Shown here one piece after another: positions 45,440 to 60,000 of a DNA stretch of 64,000 nucleotides (positions within the stretch are counted from its first letter, which is position 1; each line of letters starts with the position of its first letter). The translations under genes were made by a program, and so were the position numbers. Source of the DNA: Brienomyrus brachyistius (lineage: Eukaryota > Chordata > Actinopteri > Osteoglossiformes > Mormyridae); the NCBI RefSeq assembly GCF_023856365.1, contig NC_064539.1, positions 26,501,493 to 26,565,492 on the forward strand. Reading direction: 5' to 3'. Below the pieces are notes generated by a model. That model saw only the letters and a program-made list of their open reading frames with translations, did no database searches and was not told the DNA's origin.

Positions 45440-46980
45440 AACGTTTTATAGTGAAACTATAATGGCAATATATTCCAGGGACACCCCTGTCACTTACTCC
45501 ACCTTTCTAATCCCCACTCCTCCCACACTCCCAATCTGCTCTTGAATTAACTCTAAATTTAAATAGTTATTTGTGTTGTTCTCTAAAGAAAATGTGATTG
45601 CAAAGCCTGAAGCAGAAGTGCACGGACAGTATGGATTTTATGATACTACATTTACTTGCACAAAACTATGCTTTATGGTTATTTATAGTTACAATTTACA
45701 TATTTGTGTATCAGGTAGTTTATTTGCATTTGCCATCAATTGTGACGAATAGGTTACACAGCATGACATTACTGTTTTGCTCTACGTTGCATTGCAAGGC
45801 AAGCACACCAACAAAAGAGAAGATTGTCATAGTGGGAAAGCACATCTATAGTGCCCTTTGCTGTCAGATTTTTCACTGTCATCATATGCCCAAAATGCTA
45901 TCTCCTGACGACCCAAGAATTAAACTGCATCAATCAGCCTTTTCAGAATCTGATGGCTTTTCCTCACTGTGTCGTTATATTTGCTCTACTCCAAAATGCA
46001 CACCTTCAGGACAGGTAGATCACATGGTCCAGAAAATATAAAAGCATCCCATAGTTCGAGAATTGGACACAGCATTTTATTTTTCAATACTGAGCGATTG
46101 AGTAATATACTGGACAGGTATGACTATTAATCCTTAGATTTCCTGAAAGACTTAGGCAATCATGCTCGGCCACGGTACAAGGAAAGTGTGAGCACACCCT
46201 TAAATGCATGACTGCATTGATGTTCCTATTGAACAATAAAAAATGAACATTGTTTATTTACAGTGTGTACGCAGGATTGGCAACAATCCACCAGAACAAT
46301 ATTTACAAATCAATGTCTTTTAACTCTTGGCTCTTTCACTTACAGTATACCAATGCCTTGCCCACAAAAAACAAGGAATATTGGCCAACAAGTGACTTGA
46401 TCTTGCCTGATTGCTGAACTCATGTTTTGAATGGTTAACCGTGGTTAATCATTCTGCTTTTCAGACACACACAAATGAACACACACACATATATACAGTT
46501 GAAAACAAAACTTGGGGCCTGAATACACAGTCAGGCCATTTTTCCTGCGTTGCTGGAGTACTTTGTTTGACTTGTTTTAATATAATCACCAGATCTGTGC
46601 CTGTTCTTTCATGTGCCACCACTGACGAGGACAAAGGCTAAGGGACATGATGATGATAAAATACCAGTTAAAAAAAATATTATTACATGTCTATCTTGCA
46701 CACGTTTCCCACCATTACAAAAATTCCCCCACAAAAAATTTCACCAAGTTCCCCACGATCCATTTTGCTGACTGACTAAAAGACGGATACCAATAAAATT
46801 TGCTGAATGGGGAGGCTAGTAATGAAAAAATAGTATGAACTTTATTACAGAATATTCAGAAAATACTCTTGCATCCCACGGTCTGAGAATCACTGACCTC
46901 TCCAGTTCGTCACCCTTACATTGCATCTGCAAAGTTTGGAAAAAATCCATCAATCAATCCATCACAAATTTTGAGGTATC
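45440..46980 (+). repeat. Diverged duplicate, copy A
   Basis: Shares ordered blocks with 61240-62870, including ttttaactcttg, ctctttcacttacagta, ccttgcccacaaa, ttttgaatggttaa, tcaccagatct and atttcaccaag. Orientation is the same; divergence is substantial. Confidence 0.65.
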
Positions 46981-47255
46981 ATCTTAACAAGAATGTGTCT
47001 GGAGTGGCAGACTGGTCCCAAAACCAAGAAAGAAAGGTTTTGGAACTAAGATGGATAAAAAGATCTATGTGAAGTTGGACTAAACAGCACCTGCAACTCC
47101 GCACCATCAACAACACTAACAAAAGGCTGTCAAAACCTCTCAAAGTACATCCATTAACCATGTCATGCTGACAGAAAATGGATACCTACAGTATCAGCTA
47201 AAGGACTTTACATACCTGTTTTTAATGCATTTGTCTCTATTTTTGCTTTTGTTAT

Positions 47256-47594
47256 TCACCTTATAGTAAAAGGCCTTAAGGCAATATTGCAGTGACCAAG
47301 AGAAGTGTTCAACATCACAGAATTTTTCCAAATTTTTGACACTGTAAAACAGCCCCATTTTGTTTTGATGATAGCATAAGAGAACCTTGGCATTCTTTCA
47401 GCCAGATTGCGGACGTAGCCACCTGGAATGCTTCTCAAACAGTCCTGAAGGAATTTCCACAAGTTCTGGGCACAGGGTGGCTACCTTGGCTGCCAGCACT
47501 CCATCCCTTTAATTGTGCTGTGCTTTGGGTCATCATTTTGTTGAAGAACAAATAATTTTCAGTAGGCATGTCCAGACTTTTGAGTGGTACTGTA
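47256..47594 (-). mobile_element. Tc1-like transposon fragment (3' half)
   Basis: On the minus strand the frame 47256-47462 reads WKFLQDCLRSIPGGYVRNLA, like the C-terminal part of a Tc1 transposase. The terminal text cagtaccactcaaaagtctg at the 47.59-kb end resembles a Tc1-family terminus. The other end and the catalytic core are missing. Confidence 0.6.
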
Positions 47595-48334
47595 GATTTG
47601 AATATCATCCATATAACAATCTGCTAAAACTAAGCACATGAGGAAGTTAAAAAGGGGAACGATCGGAAAATACATAAAAGAATATTGGGGCTGATATGTT
47701 TTCTTCTGTTAAACTGTGTTTCTAAAGCAGCTTTGGGATGCTTTTTTCTTTGTTTTTTTTTTTTAACATTTACTGAGGTCAGTCACTTCTTTCTCTCTAT
47801 CTTTGACTGTCTGCCTCTCTTCACTGAAGGGCACAACAAATAAATAATGCATCAAAAAACATTAAAAACATTAGGCAAGCTTTAAGGGCGATATATCGCT
47901 CTGTGAGAGCGGCACACACGAGGAGGGCGATTCATCAGCACATCTCAGGGAGACGGAGGAGATCAGGACATAGATCAGAGAGCAGTACAAGGTCACAGCT
48001 GAATCCAAGCCAATATTTCAGCAACGAAAGCCCGCATACATTTTAATGTTTGACTTTCAGTTTTCTAAATAGATGGTTTTTGTAATTTCACCTGAAAATA
48101 GCTTAGCCTAAGCAGTTCCTTACTTCTCACTATTTGTACAGCAAATGCTCAGTATTATTTTAGTTTAAGCTTTTAAAATATTTATTATACACTTGATGTA
48201 TTCTTTTGCCTGCGCCGGATGAGGCTGCTTTACTTTGGCTCTGAGTTATAAACCTTTCTCACTTGCTCCATCTTGAATCAGCCATCTCACAGCCATTCTT
48301 AGACATGGTGCTAGATGGCAGCATTGAGCAACAC

Positions 48335-48339
<5 letters not shown>

Positions 48340-48424
<85 letters not shown>
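48340..48424. repeat. CT then CA microsatellite, UG in CELF4 sense
   Basis: A CT run of about 26 bases followed by about 58 bases of pure CA. In the CELF4 transcript this reads as a long UG tract followed by AG. Confidence 0.95.
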
Positions 48425-48426
<2 letters not shown>

Positions 48427-48730
48427 TTGTAATTATATCCATGCATTTTTATGGGGAGACATCTAGTCCCAATTTCATGACCTTAACCCCTACCCAGCCC
48501 TAACCCTAACTATAATTAACCAAACTAAATATGAGCCTTTTGGCATTTTCAGTTTTTGATCGCATTCACAGATCTTTGTGGGGACCAGAACAATGGTTTT
48601 TGCTTTTTTTAGTTTTTTCATTGCAGTCACGGATTTTTATAAAATAGAGTTTCCCCTTATGGGGACCAACAAACAGGTATTCATCACGTTGTAGGGACAT
48701 TTGGTCCCCATAAGGTAAGGTATACCTGGA

Positions 48731-48772
<42 letters not shown>

Positions 48773-48775
48773 CAT
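48425..48775 (+). repeat. Dispersed CA-linked repeat, copy 2
   Basis: Same ordered landmarks as the copy at 17105: atgcatttttatgggg, accttaacccctacccagcc, gcattcacagatct and ggggacc. Bounded by CA runs on both sides (48366-48424 and 48733-48770). Confidence 0.75.
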
Positions 48776-51700
48776 ACAGCTCTCTGGTGGGAAGATTAAA
48801 AAAGATTTTCCCACTTAAATTTCACACAATGTAGCACACTGACACAATAGAATTGGGATACACAGTCATACACACACTGACGAAGGCACTTGCTCTTGCA
48901 CCACACACACATCCTTTTCTCTATTTTTCTGCACAGCTGAGCACAACTGATACATATTGTGAAACAGCCTATTTAAGCAAATTGCTTTGGAATATATCTC
49001 CCGTGCTTCCATTGATCATATGATGTGGTGTAACAAGTTCCTGCAGGTCAGTGGAGTAAACTATTACAATGACGGACAGGATAGATGCAGGAAAAGGAAG
49101 TGCATGAGGCACGTGCGCCATCGCTGTTTGCTCAGAAGCAAGATTAGTGTGCAGTTTGCCTCATGAGCAAGGTAGCTCCTCTTTTGTTCTTTTGTCAGAT
49201 TTGCAATTATGCTTCACATACGGTAGGTAGTCCGTCCTCTGCACTGTAGTGCTTCTGTGGCCTCTATGTGTGTCAGTTTTCCCGTGTAGCTCAACCCTCA
49301 ATCCAGCGGCCAAACTCCATGGGCTTGAACCAGGTGATATGGGATGGCGCTGCACCAAAAAAAAAAAAATCCAAGGAGCAGACACACAGAATTCAGAAGA
49401 CTGCTGTACGTACACCGAGCAAAACCACGCAGCTCTCATTCCTTTGTTATCCCCATTCGACCGTTAATGGCGGCCTAAAATATGCCTCTGAAATATATGA
49501 ATGCTGGCCTTCATTCATACGAAAAAAGTTGGCATATTACTGCATGCTCAGATACCTGAGGTGAGAGCTGCTGTGTCATGAAGTTTCTGTTATGCTTTCA
49601 CTCTCGCTTACTGCCCCAGAGAGTGCTTAATCAGTGGCATCACATTAGCATAAATGTATTGTTTTAAAAATGATGGCTCTTGGTGGTAGAATTGATCACG
49701 GCTGGGCAGCTTGTGAGTGCAGCCATGATGATGGGCTGGCAGTGGTTTATAACCACCCCCTCCCCCCCTCGGTGGCCCTGCAAGCCAATGTGTTGGAACG
49801 GCGAATGCACAGGTGCAGTCAGGTGACTTTCAGGAAAGGACTGATGCAGGAAGAGGACCAGGGCTCAGCTTTATGGTGCCTTCCATTTGCCCTCGCAGCT
49901 CGGTTTTCGAGTCAGATTCCGAGTTTCGAAGCCGGAAGGGACGACATGCTCGCTCCCGTTTCTCGGATCTCTGAGTTCCGCGAGCAAATGGAAAGCAACC
50001 AATACCTGGGGCCATGCTTCAAACACCCAGCTGCCCAAAGAGCAAAATGACTCGACTTTGGTATGTGTGACTTCAGCAAATTGCTAAAATAATGTATAAA
50101 GAATAATTTCTGTTTAGTCAGAAATGTACAACACACAGCTCTTGCAACAACTGCATAACCAAGTAATTAAACGGCTATGAGCATTTTAATGGTTATAAAA
50201 ATAAAAATATGAAAAGGTATAAAAAAGACATCATTTCTTAATTGTCTATATAGTATAAAGGTTTAATTTAATGAAATCTACTTTAACTAGATATATTCAC
50301 AAGATTGTCAAGCATCTATAAAATAATTAAAATGAAATACAAGAGGCTGGCATCTTTTTCCACACAAGAATTTAAAGACTTTCCAGAAATTTTGTTACCA
50401 CAAATTATTTCACATATAGTAAAGAAGTTTGCCTAGGAATACTCTGAAACGAAAATTATGGGATGCATAGCACTATTTCTCCCTCCCCATGCCATATCTT
50501 GTAAAATGGCTCATGTCAAGGATAAATTTAATGCTAAAATGACTGTTTTTCCCCAATAGCACTTTGCCAAGCCTGATGTCAAAAGAAATCAGTTCCACTT
50601 TTACAATAGAACACGCAGTAATGCCAGAAACATTTGGCAGCTCAAAATATTCCGAGTAGATAAGTTAATTATCTCACAATATTACATCAGCAGGACATTT
50701 TGTCACCTTGCTAAATAAACTTGCATGTATATTGTTTGGTCAGGCGCCAAATGCTGGAGTAGGGTTATAACAGGAAGAGCACAGGGAACTCGGTGAACTC
50801 AGAATGACTTTAGAAGACAAAGTCTTTGCTGTTCATCTTTACTAGGGTTACCCATCACAGAACTAGTAGACAATACTATTAATTAGCCAGTCCTTGAAAT
50901 AGTTAATTGAACCCTGGCTTATCTTGCAGGGATGAATTTATCTGTTTTAAGGGTAGATGTTTAAGAACGAATTATTTAACATTATCTGCAGAGTCAATCA
51001 CAAACTTGAAATCTTAAACTTTTGAAGAACTAAATCCAAATGCACCGAAGAGGTCAATTATAAAATTGAAAAGTCAGCTGAAAAAAATAGCTGTGTTTGA
51101 CAGTATTTAATGGTACTGGTAAGAACTACAATAGGTGATAAAAAACACAACTTTGTGGAAAAACAGAGACCAAGCTTGCATAGACGCAATGCTAGCATTA
51201 CTGCGAAAAGTTTTTAAAGTTAAAGTTAAAATGGCCCGTCTCACTGTATCGTTTCATCAAATGGAAGCAAGGAAAGATGCCAACTGAATATGTCACCCAC
51301 AGGAAAAGATCACAAACAAACATAGCACAAAAGAAATGATAATTACCGATGCAGTGCCTCTCCCTAAGGCTTGCATCTTTAATTGTTTAATCGTAGAGGA
51401 ACATCAACAGGCTTAGGCAGGGAATGGGAACTTCTGAGGAAAAATATGCAGAAACCACAGATCGGAAGTCACAGGCTGCTGCTGCTTTCAGAAAGACAAG
51501 AACACCTCAGTGGAACTTCAACAGATTGGAGAGGTTTTGTATTTTTTTGGAGAGACACAATGGCCACATAATTCAAAGGATGCCTGACCTTCTCCTCCAA
51601 GAGCAGCTGCATAAAGCAGCTAATTACGAGTGATTCTTTAACAGAAGTGGAAAAGGAGAATCGTTGCTCCTAAAGATGTATGAACAGCATGTAATGAGCT

Positions 51701-52859
51701 CCTAGAGCCAAAAGGAGTATTTATGTTTCCGTGCTTATCTGCCACTTCTAATACAAAGTACAAAATGCACATTTTTATCAGGAGTCCATTTACTGTATTT
51801 GCTGTTTGTGTAAATAAATTAAAATGGAACCTTATTTCAAACATATTTAAAACTAACCCTTTTCTATGTCGATAACAGTCTTGAAAACTTCACTGTAAAG
51901 CAGATTTGTGTTATGCTGGAATGGTTTTCCCATTACTGATAATGAAAATGGTGGGGATTATCTTACTGCATGTAATACTATAACATTATTATATCCTCAT
52001 TAACCTTTCTCATAATACCCTAATACGTATAATTTTACTTCCATATGGAGTACTTACCAGTTTTGTTTTGACAAGCTTTGGGCTTTTTTGGGAATATTTT
52101 AAAATTAAAAGAATTTCAGTGGCACATTTTACGCAGTATGAGATTTCTGCTACATAGATGGTGAGGCAAAAATGTGCATGGCAATCTCACGCTAGTTTTT
52201 GTGATGAGTAACGTAGTGCATATGGTGACCTTACAGCGAAGACACGAAGTCTTACTGACAACACAGTGCTGTTGTACACATGTAAGCATTAATAGTCATA
52301 ATGGTTATCATTCTTTTTTGCATTATTACTTTTAGTTTTCAGTCACTGTATTTGTTGGTGTGCCTCTGGACAACAGATGAAATCTTTTGGGACAACTGAT
52401 TGCTTCTACTTTAATGTTCTCTGTCTCAGCTGGCAGTGAAGTATCCATCCATGCATACAACTAGATCAGCCCACTACACCAAATGATAGTGCTGTTGTGT
52501 CACTACGCCACGTAAAACAGTACCTCTACTTGGAAAGCCCAATTTTCTTTCTGCACAAAATATTCCCAAAATATAGTCCATGGGAATTGAAAGTGTGCGG
52601 GAGTGTGAAATGCATTCTGTCAGGCCTCCCTGATTTAAATCAATGAGCTGAACCTGAAACAGAAAGTGCCCGATGACCAAATGTGCACTCTACAGAAAAA
52701 GACCGAAATCAACATATTAACATACAAATAGACACACACACACAATCACTCATTTGTAACAATTACAGCTGGCACAACACTAAATTCTCATAAATCAGAG
52801 AATAACAACGGTGCGGAACAATAAAACAATATTAATTTTCATTACAGTAAAAAAAATAT

Positions 52860-52975
52860 GTGGTGTGTGTTTGTATACAGTATGTGTTTTTGTGGGGTGT
52901 GTCTGGGTATGTGTGTTTGTGGTGGGCATGTGTGTGTTTGCGTTGACGTTGAGTGTGTGTTGGGACATTAGAAAT
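52860..52975. repeat. TG-rich microsatellite-like stretch
   Basis: Interrupted TGTGTGTTTGTG text with TGGGGTGTG variants. No other feature was recognised nearby. Confidence 0.6.
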
Positions 52976-55614
52976 GAGAAGCTCCATGTCCTTAACTTTC
53001 CCTCCACATTCTCTGCAGCTCTCCTACCTGACTACAATGATGTGAATGCTGAGTGTAGATCTTTCTGTTAGCACCAGGCACAAATTGATCTGGAGATCAG
53101 TTGTGGCATCGGCGTATTTGCCCGTATTTATCTAACGAACATGAAAACATGGTGAGTAGCTCTTATACGTCAAGCCGCTAAAATGTCTCTCACTCTTCTG
53201 CCTTTGATAAGTGGCCTGCACTGATTGCATAAAAAAAAAAAACTTTTATATGACTTTGTATTTTTTCCCCTCACTAACTCGTTCTTTGTACCTTTCTCCA
53301 AAGCACCCCTACAATTCTGGTGCAGTTTAGAAGTTACAAGAAAGAGCTGACTCAGAGAACGCATGGAGAGACATTCTGATAGGAGGAAAGGACACCAGGA
53401 AACCTCGCACTGAGAAGACGAAATTAGGTGACAGAGTACACACAAAGATATACGAATAAAGTAGTATATAAAGAAAGAAAAAAAAACACAGACACATATA
53501 CATATTAGGTATATATATATACTGACTTTGTGTCCCTACAGTGTAATATATATATGACCACACACACACAGGTTTGCCATAATATCTCTGTGGGGAATCT
53601 CCATTCAGCTTCATCAAATCCATGACCCATTACAGTCCATCTCCCTACCTCTATATATTAATGCAAACATTTATGCTGTCAATGCTGGCTTTCGGAGGGG
53701 CAACAGGTTTGAGGTATCCTTAGGTAACCTTGTCAGCTGACACTCAGTAACAACTCCCCTTTACATGCACAGACACACACTGCTCGGGCCTCTATGCCTT
53801 TATGTTCCTCACATTCGGTACATCTCATACCCTAATTAAATAGAGAGTATAGAAGACGGAGGCAAGAAAGAAGTATATATTTTGCCTCATTTTGCTGCAG
53901 GGTTTCTATTAGGAGCTTAGCCTGAGAAAAAAGCAGCCACCTGACAAGTCCATTAGCGAGTTCCTCTCAGTCTCACAGCTTGAAAACGGAGAGACTGATA
54001 TGCTCCTATAACTCCGAGCTGAAACAGAGTGGGCGGAGTCGTACATCGTGACCCAGGGTGACTGACACAGGCACAGGCGACAGGCACTCTCTGCTGCAAC
54101 CTTTGCGACAGTAACGCTCAGAAAGCTTAGAAATGAAAGAAAAAAATGAAAGTGAGGCGGTGATATTAATATACTGCTGCGAAACCTGAAGTATTCTAAG
54201 AAAGTTCTTTTTCTTTTTCCCTTTTCTGATGGCGCCCTTTGAGCAAATGAGGCGATGTCCTTCCCCAGCACCCTGCGACTCGAGTCAGCCATCTTTACTT
54301 CCTCCCTAATTTACTCCCGTTAATTTGCGGACACTCTCTGCAGACACAGGGAGAGCAGCCAAAGTTTGAAACGGAGCCTGTTGTGCTCTCCCGGGAGCAC
54401 TTTCATTATTAATGGCAAGAAATCCACATAAAAGAACTGAAAATATCTTCACATTGTCTCCACCATTCAGAATAAAATGTTGCACAGAATCTCAGCAGCC
54501 TTTAAAAGTCAATTTGTTTTAGAGTTGAATCAACAACCAATATTAGCAAATATGCACAAAATGTATATTTTATTAAACTGAAAAATAGCACTATCTACCA
54601 GAATGCACACTCATACTGCTTTGAAAACCAATCGACAACAGTGTTCCTGAATTAATCTGGAACTGAACAAAAATGCTAGGCAGGACCAGTTCACTGGAAT
54701 GTGTTTTACAGATAAAGATGGAGAGGCCCCAGCACTTGATGCAGGCATCTGCTCCCCACACCACCTTCCTGGTACCTCCTGGAGGTGCAGGACCTTCTGT
54801 GTCAGAGCCAGACACTACAGTCAGAGTTCAGATGTTGGCTGGTTCATACTCATGTTGTGTGAAGCATTGAGGTGTGTTACTGAGTATCAGTACTGCTTCT
54901 GTCATTCCCTTTATTTAAATAATGGCTATGCCATTTGGTGAATTTACTACATTTGGGGTTTCCAAGCTTTTGGTGTTACAAAAATTTTGAGGGGGGGGAT
55001 CTTTGATCGACTGCTAATTCACTTAGTATCATTGATTCCGTTTCTTTTTTTACATGTCATCAGCATGCGTCAATGTGAGGAGTGATAAAACACTGAAATT
55101 ATCTAATTTACACAAATTTAAATTAATCAATTAATTTTTTTAATTAATTATTAATTTATTAATTCTTATCATCTTATGCCATGTTTTATTTGTTTTGATC
55201 TCATATCCATAGTGACTGCAACATAATAATACAAAATCCCATTACCATCAGCATCAGGCATTAATATCAGGCATATCCTGGAAAATCAATTGTCTACATT
55301 TCAGTAGGTACCAGTGTTCATTTTGATGGTATATTTTAATTTAATTTTTTAATTTAATTTAAGTTATAGTCTATTGACGAAAAACGTAAGTCAATTTTCG
55401 TCATATTCCAGTCATCTGATGGTTTTTAGTTCAGTATATTTGTGGTCAACAAAAATTATAGGATAGGTTTAGTCATAGTCTAATACATAACTTTCACATT
55501 TCTTTGAATCGTAGCATGATTTGGTCAAAGTGTGTCCCAGAATACTCTACAGGGCAACAGCTGACGAGCATCGAGACAGTAAGATAATCACAAGGTCAGT
55601 ATACAGTATATCCT

Positions 55615-55672
55615 ATTGCGGACAGGACACGAAATGGGGGGGAAATCCCAGACGGGACACCAGTCCATCACT
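55615..55672 (-). repeat. SINE-like tail fragment
   Basis: cagacgggacaccagtccat read on the minus strand matches the degraded tail of the dispersed repeat seen at 38.3 and 56.7 kb. Confidence 0.4.
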
Positions 55673-56685
55673 TGAGAAGTAATTAGAGAACTTGAAGGCA
55701 ACCCCCCCCCCACCTCCCTTTTAAACTAAAAACAGCTTTCATATAAAGCTTATCTTGAAAAATAATTAGTGTAGAAGACAACCACTGTGCAAGGTTATGT
55801 ATTGCTGGCAGAGTTATAAAAGACGCTAGTACTAAAGATGATAGATGCCTTCATAAGATGTTTAGAATAGCTTGTTGTGTCTGTACTGGAGCTCTCCAGT
55901 AAAAAAAAATGTAACCCTCCTGCTTTTGAAAGCATATTACTATCCAGATATTGTACATATTCTTCATTCTTGTCCGCACATGGAGGTGGTACAGGCTATT
56001 ATAATGGAATGCCATTAAATGGAACTTTTTTCATTTGCTGCTATGATGCCCCAGCCTCTCCAATTTGCAATTAAATCATTCATTGTCTGATTAAGAATAC
56101 TGCTCGCTGGCAGAGATTGATCCACCGACCCCAGTACCTTGTATGGTAATCTAAGTGTTTTTTTTATTTTTTTTTTATTTTTCCAGGATAACTTTTGGGT
56201 CGAACAGACCATACATGGATCACATTTATTGAAAAAGGGGGGGTCAGTGGATGAATGGTTTGAGGAATTTCGGTTCATGTTTAGAGAAAGACTGATTGTT
56301 TCATTAGTATGAATCTTTAAACCAACAGGCTCCTCTTTTGGAAATCCTTAGCAAATGTCAGGACAGCACCCCTACAGGTGGCTCATTTACCTACAGGTGA
56401 ATCGAAGGGATCGAATCACAGGCACGGAAAAAATCCCACCAGTGCCTCTGCTGGTTTTTCTGCAGTATCCCTGATACCCGAAGTGCCACTTAGAGAGTGA
56501 AACAAAAATCAATGGCTTAATGATCCAAAACCGGTAATAGAAAAAGAAAATAATAAATAAAAGGTCTCTAGACAAATGTGGCTCCTTTCTGTACCACTCA
56601 GTGCTGCATATGTTGGCTCACACTGACATGGTGCCACAAAGCATAGTGATTTACTGACCAGCGATTTTACCCCAGTACATTATTA

Positions 56686-57020
56686 CATGGAGCTGGTGCA
56701 GTGGTTGGCACTATTTCCTCACACCTCTGGGACCAGGGCTGAAGTCTCTGCCAGTGTTCTGTGTGTGGAGTTTGCATGCTCCCCCTTTGTTGTCGCGGGC
56801 TTTCCTCTGGGAACTCGGTTTTCCCCCCACAGCCCTAAAAACATACTGAGGTTAACTGGAGTTAACTGGGTCAACTGGGTAATTCCATGTATGAGTGACT
56901 GGTGTGTGAGTGTTTTCAGCGACGGGTTGGCTTCCCATCCTAGATTGTTCCCTGCCCTGCGCCCATACCCTCCGGGATAGACACTGCACCCTCCGCAACC
57001 CTGAATGGGACAAGTGGTGG
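56686..57020 (+). repeat. tRNA-derived-type SINE or related dispersed repeat
   Basis: The text gctggtgcagtggttggcac, cacacctctgggacc, gtgtggagtttgcatg and ttttccccccacagccct is a diverged copy of a repeat that I recall as abundant in many fish. GGTGCAGTGG resembles a pol III A box, and the degraded ggctgaagtctc lies at the B box position. The end near gggacaagtggtgg is the usual tail. Confidence 0.7.
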
Positions 57021-60000
57021 ACATTTTTACCCCCCTCCCCCCCCTTCAATAACTGAGAGTTTAGGTCCTCCTGGAGAGTACGGGACAGAGAAAGATGCAA
57101 TTTACAGGACATTATAGGGGGCCCACATAGGGAGCCAGGTCTTGTGACATAAATAATTTTGATTTATTAACTTGGATTACCACCAAATCAAAACTTTGAC
57201 CCATCTACTCCACACAATTTACTGGTACTTATCACAGCTTGTCTAACATGTCAGAGGCAGTTTTTTTCTACTCCGTTCCTGCCCAGTGGGAATCCGCCCT
57301 TGGAGTTGGGTGTGTAATTTGTGATTAGCAGATCCATCATAGTTTACTCTCAGTCTGCTCACTCTCAAAATCTGAAGAGAGCCCAAAGTATGGTTCCATG
57401 TCAACACACTGAAAAGGAGGGGTACAGACCAATCAAAGGCTGACACGGGGTGCTATCCAATCACGGGGCAGTGCAAGCTCATTCAATCACCGACTGCTCT
57501 GCAGTCGCAGGATTTCAGTTGAGATTAGTGTCCCAAGAGCACGTTGTAATTTAAAAACAATTGTTGGGTCAAATTAAATTTGACTGACCCACCATAATTA
57601 CACTGTCCTGGATCTGAACCGGAAGCAAAACACATACATTTCCATGAGAAATCACTGGCAAAGTTAACAAGTGTTTTGTAGCTATGCATTTTGTGAATAG
57701 ATCCATTTTCATTCGAATGTGAAATTAAACAAAAATTAAGTGAAGTGGAGAAAAGCAAACAACACCTTTGTGAAAAATAATATTAATTGGTTATATGTAA
57801 CATATAATGTAAAGTGATGCGGATAAGCAACTGAGCTAACCTTCATTTTAGTAGAGCTTCTTTTGACATACAAGAATCATAGCAAGTAAACTAAGAGAAA
57901 TAATTCAAGTTAAAGTGAGGACAAAGACAGCCTAGGCTACTCCGAGAGGTCTAACGTCGCTACAAACCTGAATGTCTTCTTTTAAGAAGTATTTTCATTG
58001 CAGCTGTGCTGTGGTGATATTTAATTTCTGCTTTGCACTTTCGTTCAGTTCCAGAGCAGGCAGACTGAAGGCCATTTCACACTGAACGCTGCACGAAAGA
58101 GCGACACATACTTGCGAAATATTCGTATGAAAATTTGTCAGAACAGAAACTTTCACACCAAACATGGTGCAAAATTATCACAACTGATTGACAAAAGTTT
58201 GCATACTGAAAGAGACTGTCAAACTGCCGACACACACTAGCAGAGATGACAACATGCATTTGTTTTAGTTTTTGAGCAAAGTGAAAAGAAAAAGGTAAAG
58301 ATACATCCAATTCTAAAAAGATTACATTTTACACTTAACTACGGGAATAGAGAAAACAGCTTATCGATAATTTTAAACTTTTTTATTGGAAATTGATTGT
58401 ATGGGTCTATACTTTAAGTCAAGCGACAATAAAAATATAAATAATGAGCCACACAGTTTAATATAATCCAATAGGCATATTACAAAGCCTTAAAAATTAA
58501 GGGAAAACGCAGCACAAGCACCAGCAACCAGAACAGCTGCAAACAGCGTAACATGCCTCCTGTCATCAAATAAGACAGGCAAGCAGGGATGTGCAGCAAT
58601 GCTTTCATTTTGAGAATCAATTCTGTGAAAATGTTAACACATTGATTTTTTTTACCTTGTTATTTAAATGTTTATGTTATAATATAATATTATATAATAC
58701 ATACAAACATTGGATCAAATCGAAATTAGATCAAAAACAAAATCAATGGTATTATTCATCATTACAGAGTAGTGTTGTAAATCAAAAGAAAGTTGCAAAA
58801 ACTGACATTCTATTCATTGTTCATTTTTTAACACATTCGGAAAACTGCAGAAATTGAACTGTCTCCGAATAAAAAATAGAGTGTTTATTTGCACCCAGAT
58901 GAAAATTCACATGGCTATTTATCTGGAGCCTCCTCCAGATCAACAAAAAATGTAAACAAGGAGGCATGCTTGCCTTCAACAGTGCCAAACTGAGATACAA
59001 AAATAAGAGGTAAGGTACATTAAGCACAAGATGCACATTTGTTCTAGCAATAGTTAGCTAACCGGAGGCACGCAGTAATCTTGCTAAGTAGCACTAGCTA
59101 AAGGGCTCAAAATCTAGGGAAGGAATTTTAGATTTTCGGAGTGGGGAGGCATTCCAAAAAAACTGCAGATTCAACAGCATCAGCCATGAAATTTTTAGTG
59201 AAATAGCACTGTAGGCCACTGACAGCTGGGTGCAAATACCAACTGCATGCTGTATACACCCAGATGCAAACAGCCACATTGGCTATCCACCCAAGGTGCA
59301 AATAGCACATAAAAAATGACAGATCACAACAATACAGATTTGTGTGACTTGGTATGACAGCCTTCATAGACATACATCTGTTCAATTCAGAACGATGCTG
59401 TTAGTTTTTGTCACGTGAAAAAACAGATTCAGTGTGAATAGGCCTTTAGTCTGTGCGTCTATGAGTTTGCTAAGGGTGGAGGGTGGGGGTGACTAAAATC
59501 TGATGGAAAACCCGGACATGCTCATTCAGATGTCCTGCCTGTTTAGACACCCCGGGGGAGCTGACTTGCACTCCATTAATTGGACATCTTTTCAATTCCT
59601 ATTGAAGCCCTGAAAGTTACCCCCCGCAACCATGCCATTTCCTTGATTTTAATGCTCCAGAGAAGATTACATTATTTTGTACTCTGAAAAACTGCGGCAG
59701 TGCAGGAGTGCCCAATATTGCTTCTTAAATGTCAAATTCCTGCAGGTTTTGAGGAGTACTTTTTCTGATTGACAGCTGACCCACCAGATGAGGTATTACT
59801 TGAACTTACTTTCCCATTAATTACATCTAAAAAGTCAATCCTAAATCCTACACATTCACCCTTATTGGCCAAGGCTGCATGCCTCTGTTTTGACAGCACT
59901 AACCAATGTCTGTGGGCCTGTACTTATAAAGGCCTTTTTTCATTGGTCAAGGAGATGTTTCCTTCCCCTGCTTTGACAGTTTACAAATGTTATATCCATT

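Noticed and set aside
53909..54292. Minus-strand 127-codon frame beginning MADSSRR
   Set aside because: Only the first part looks protein-like and no homologue or splice context is recognised.
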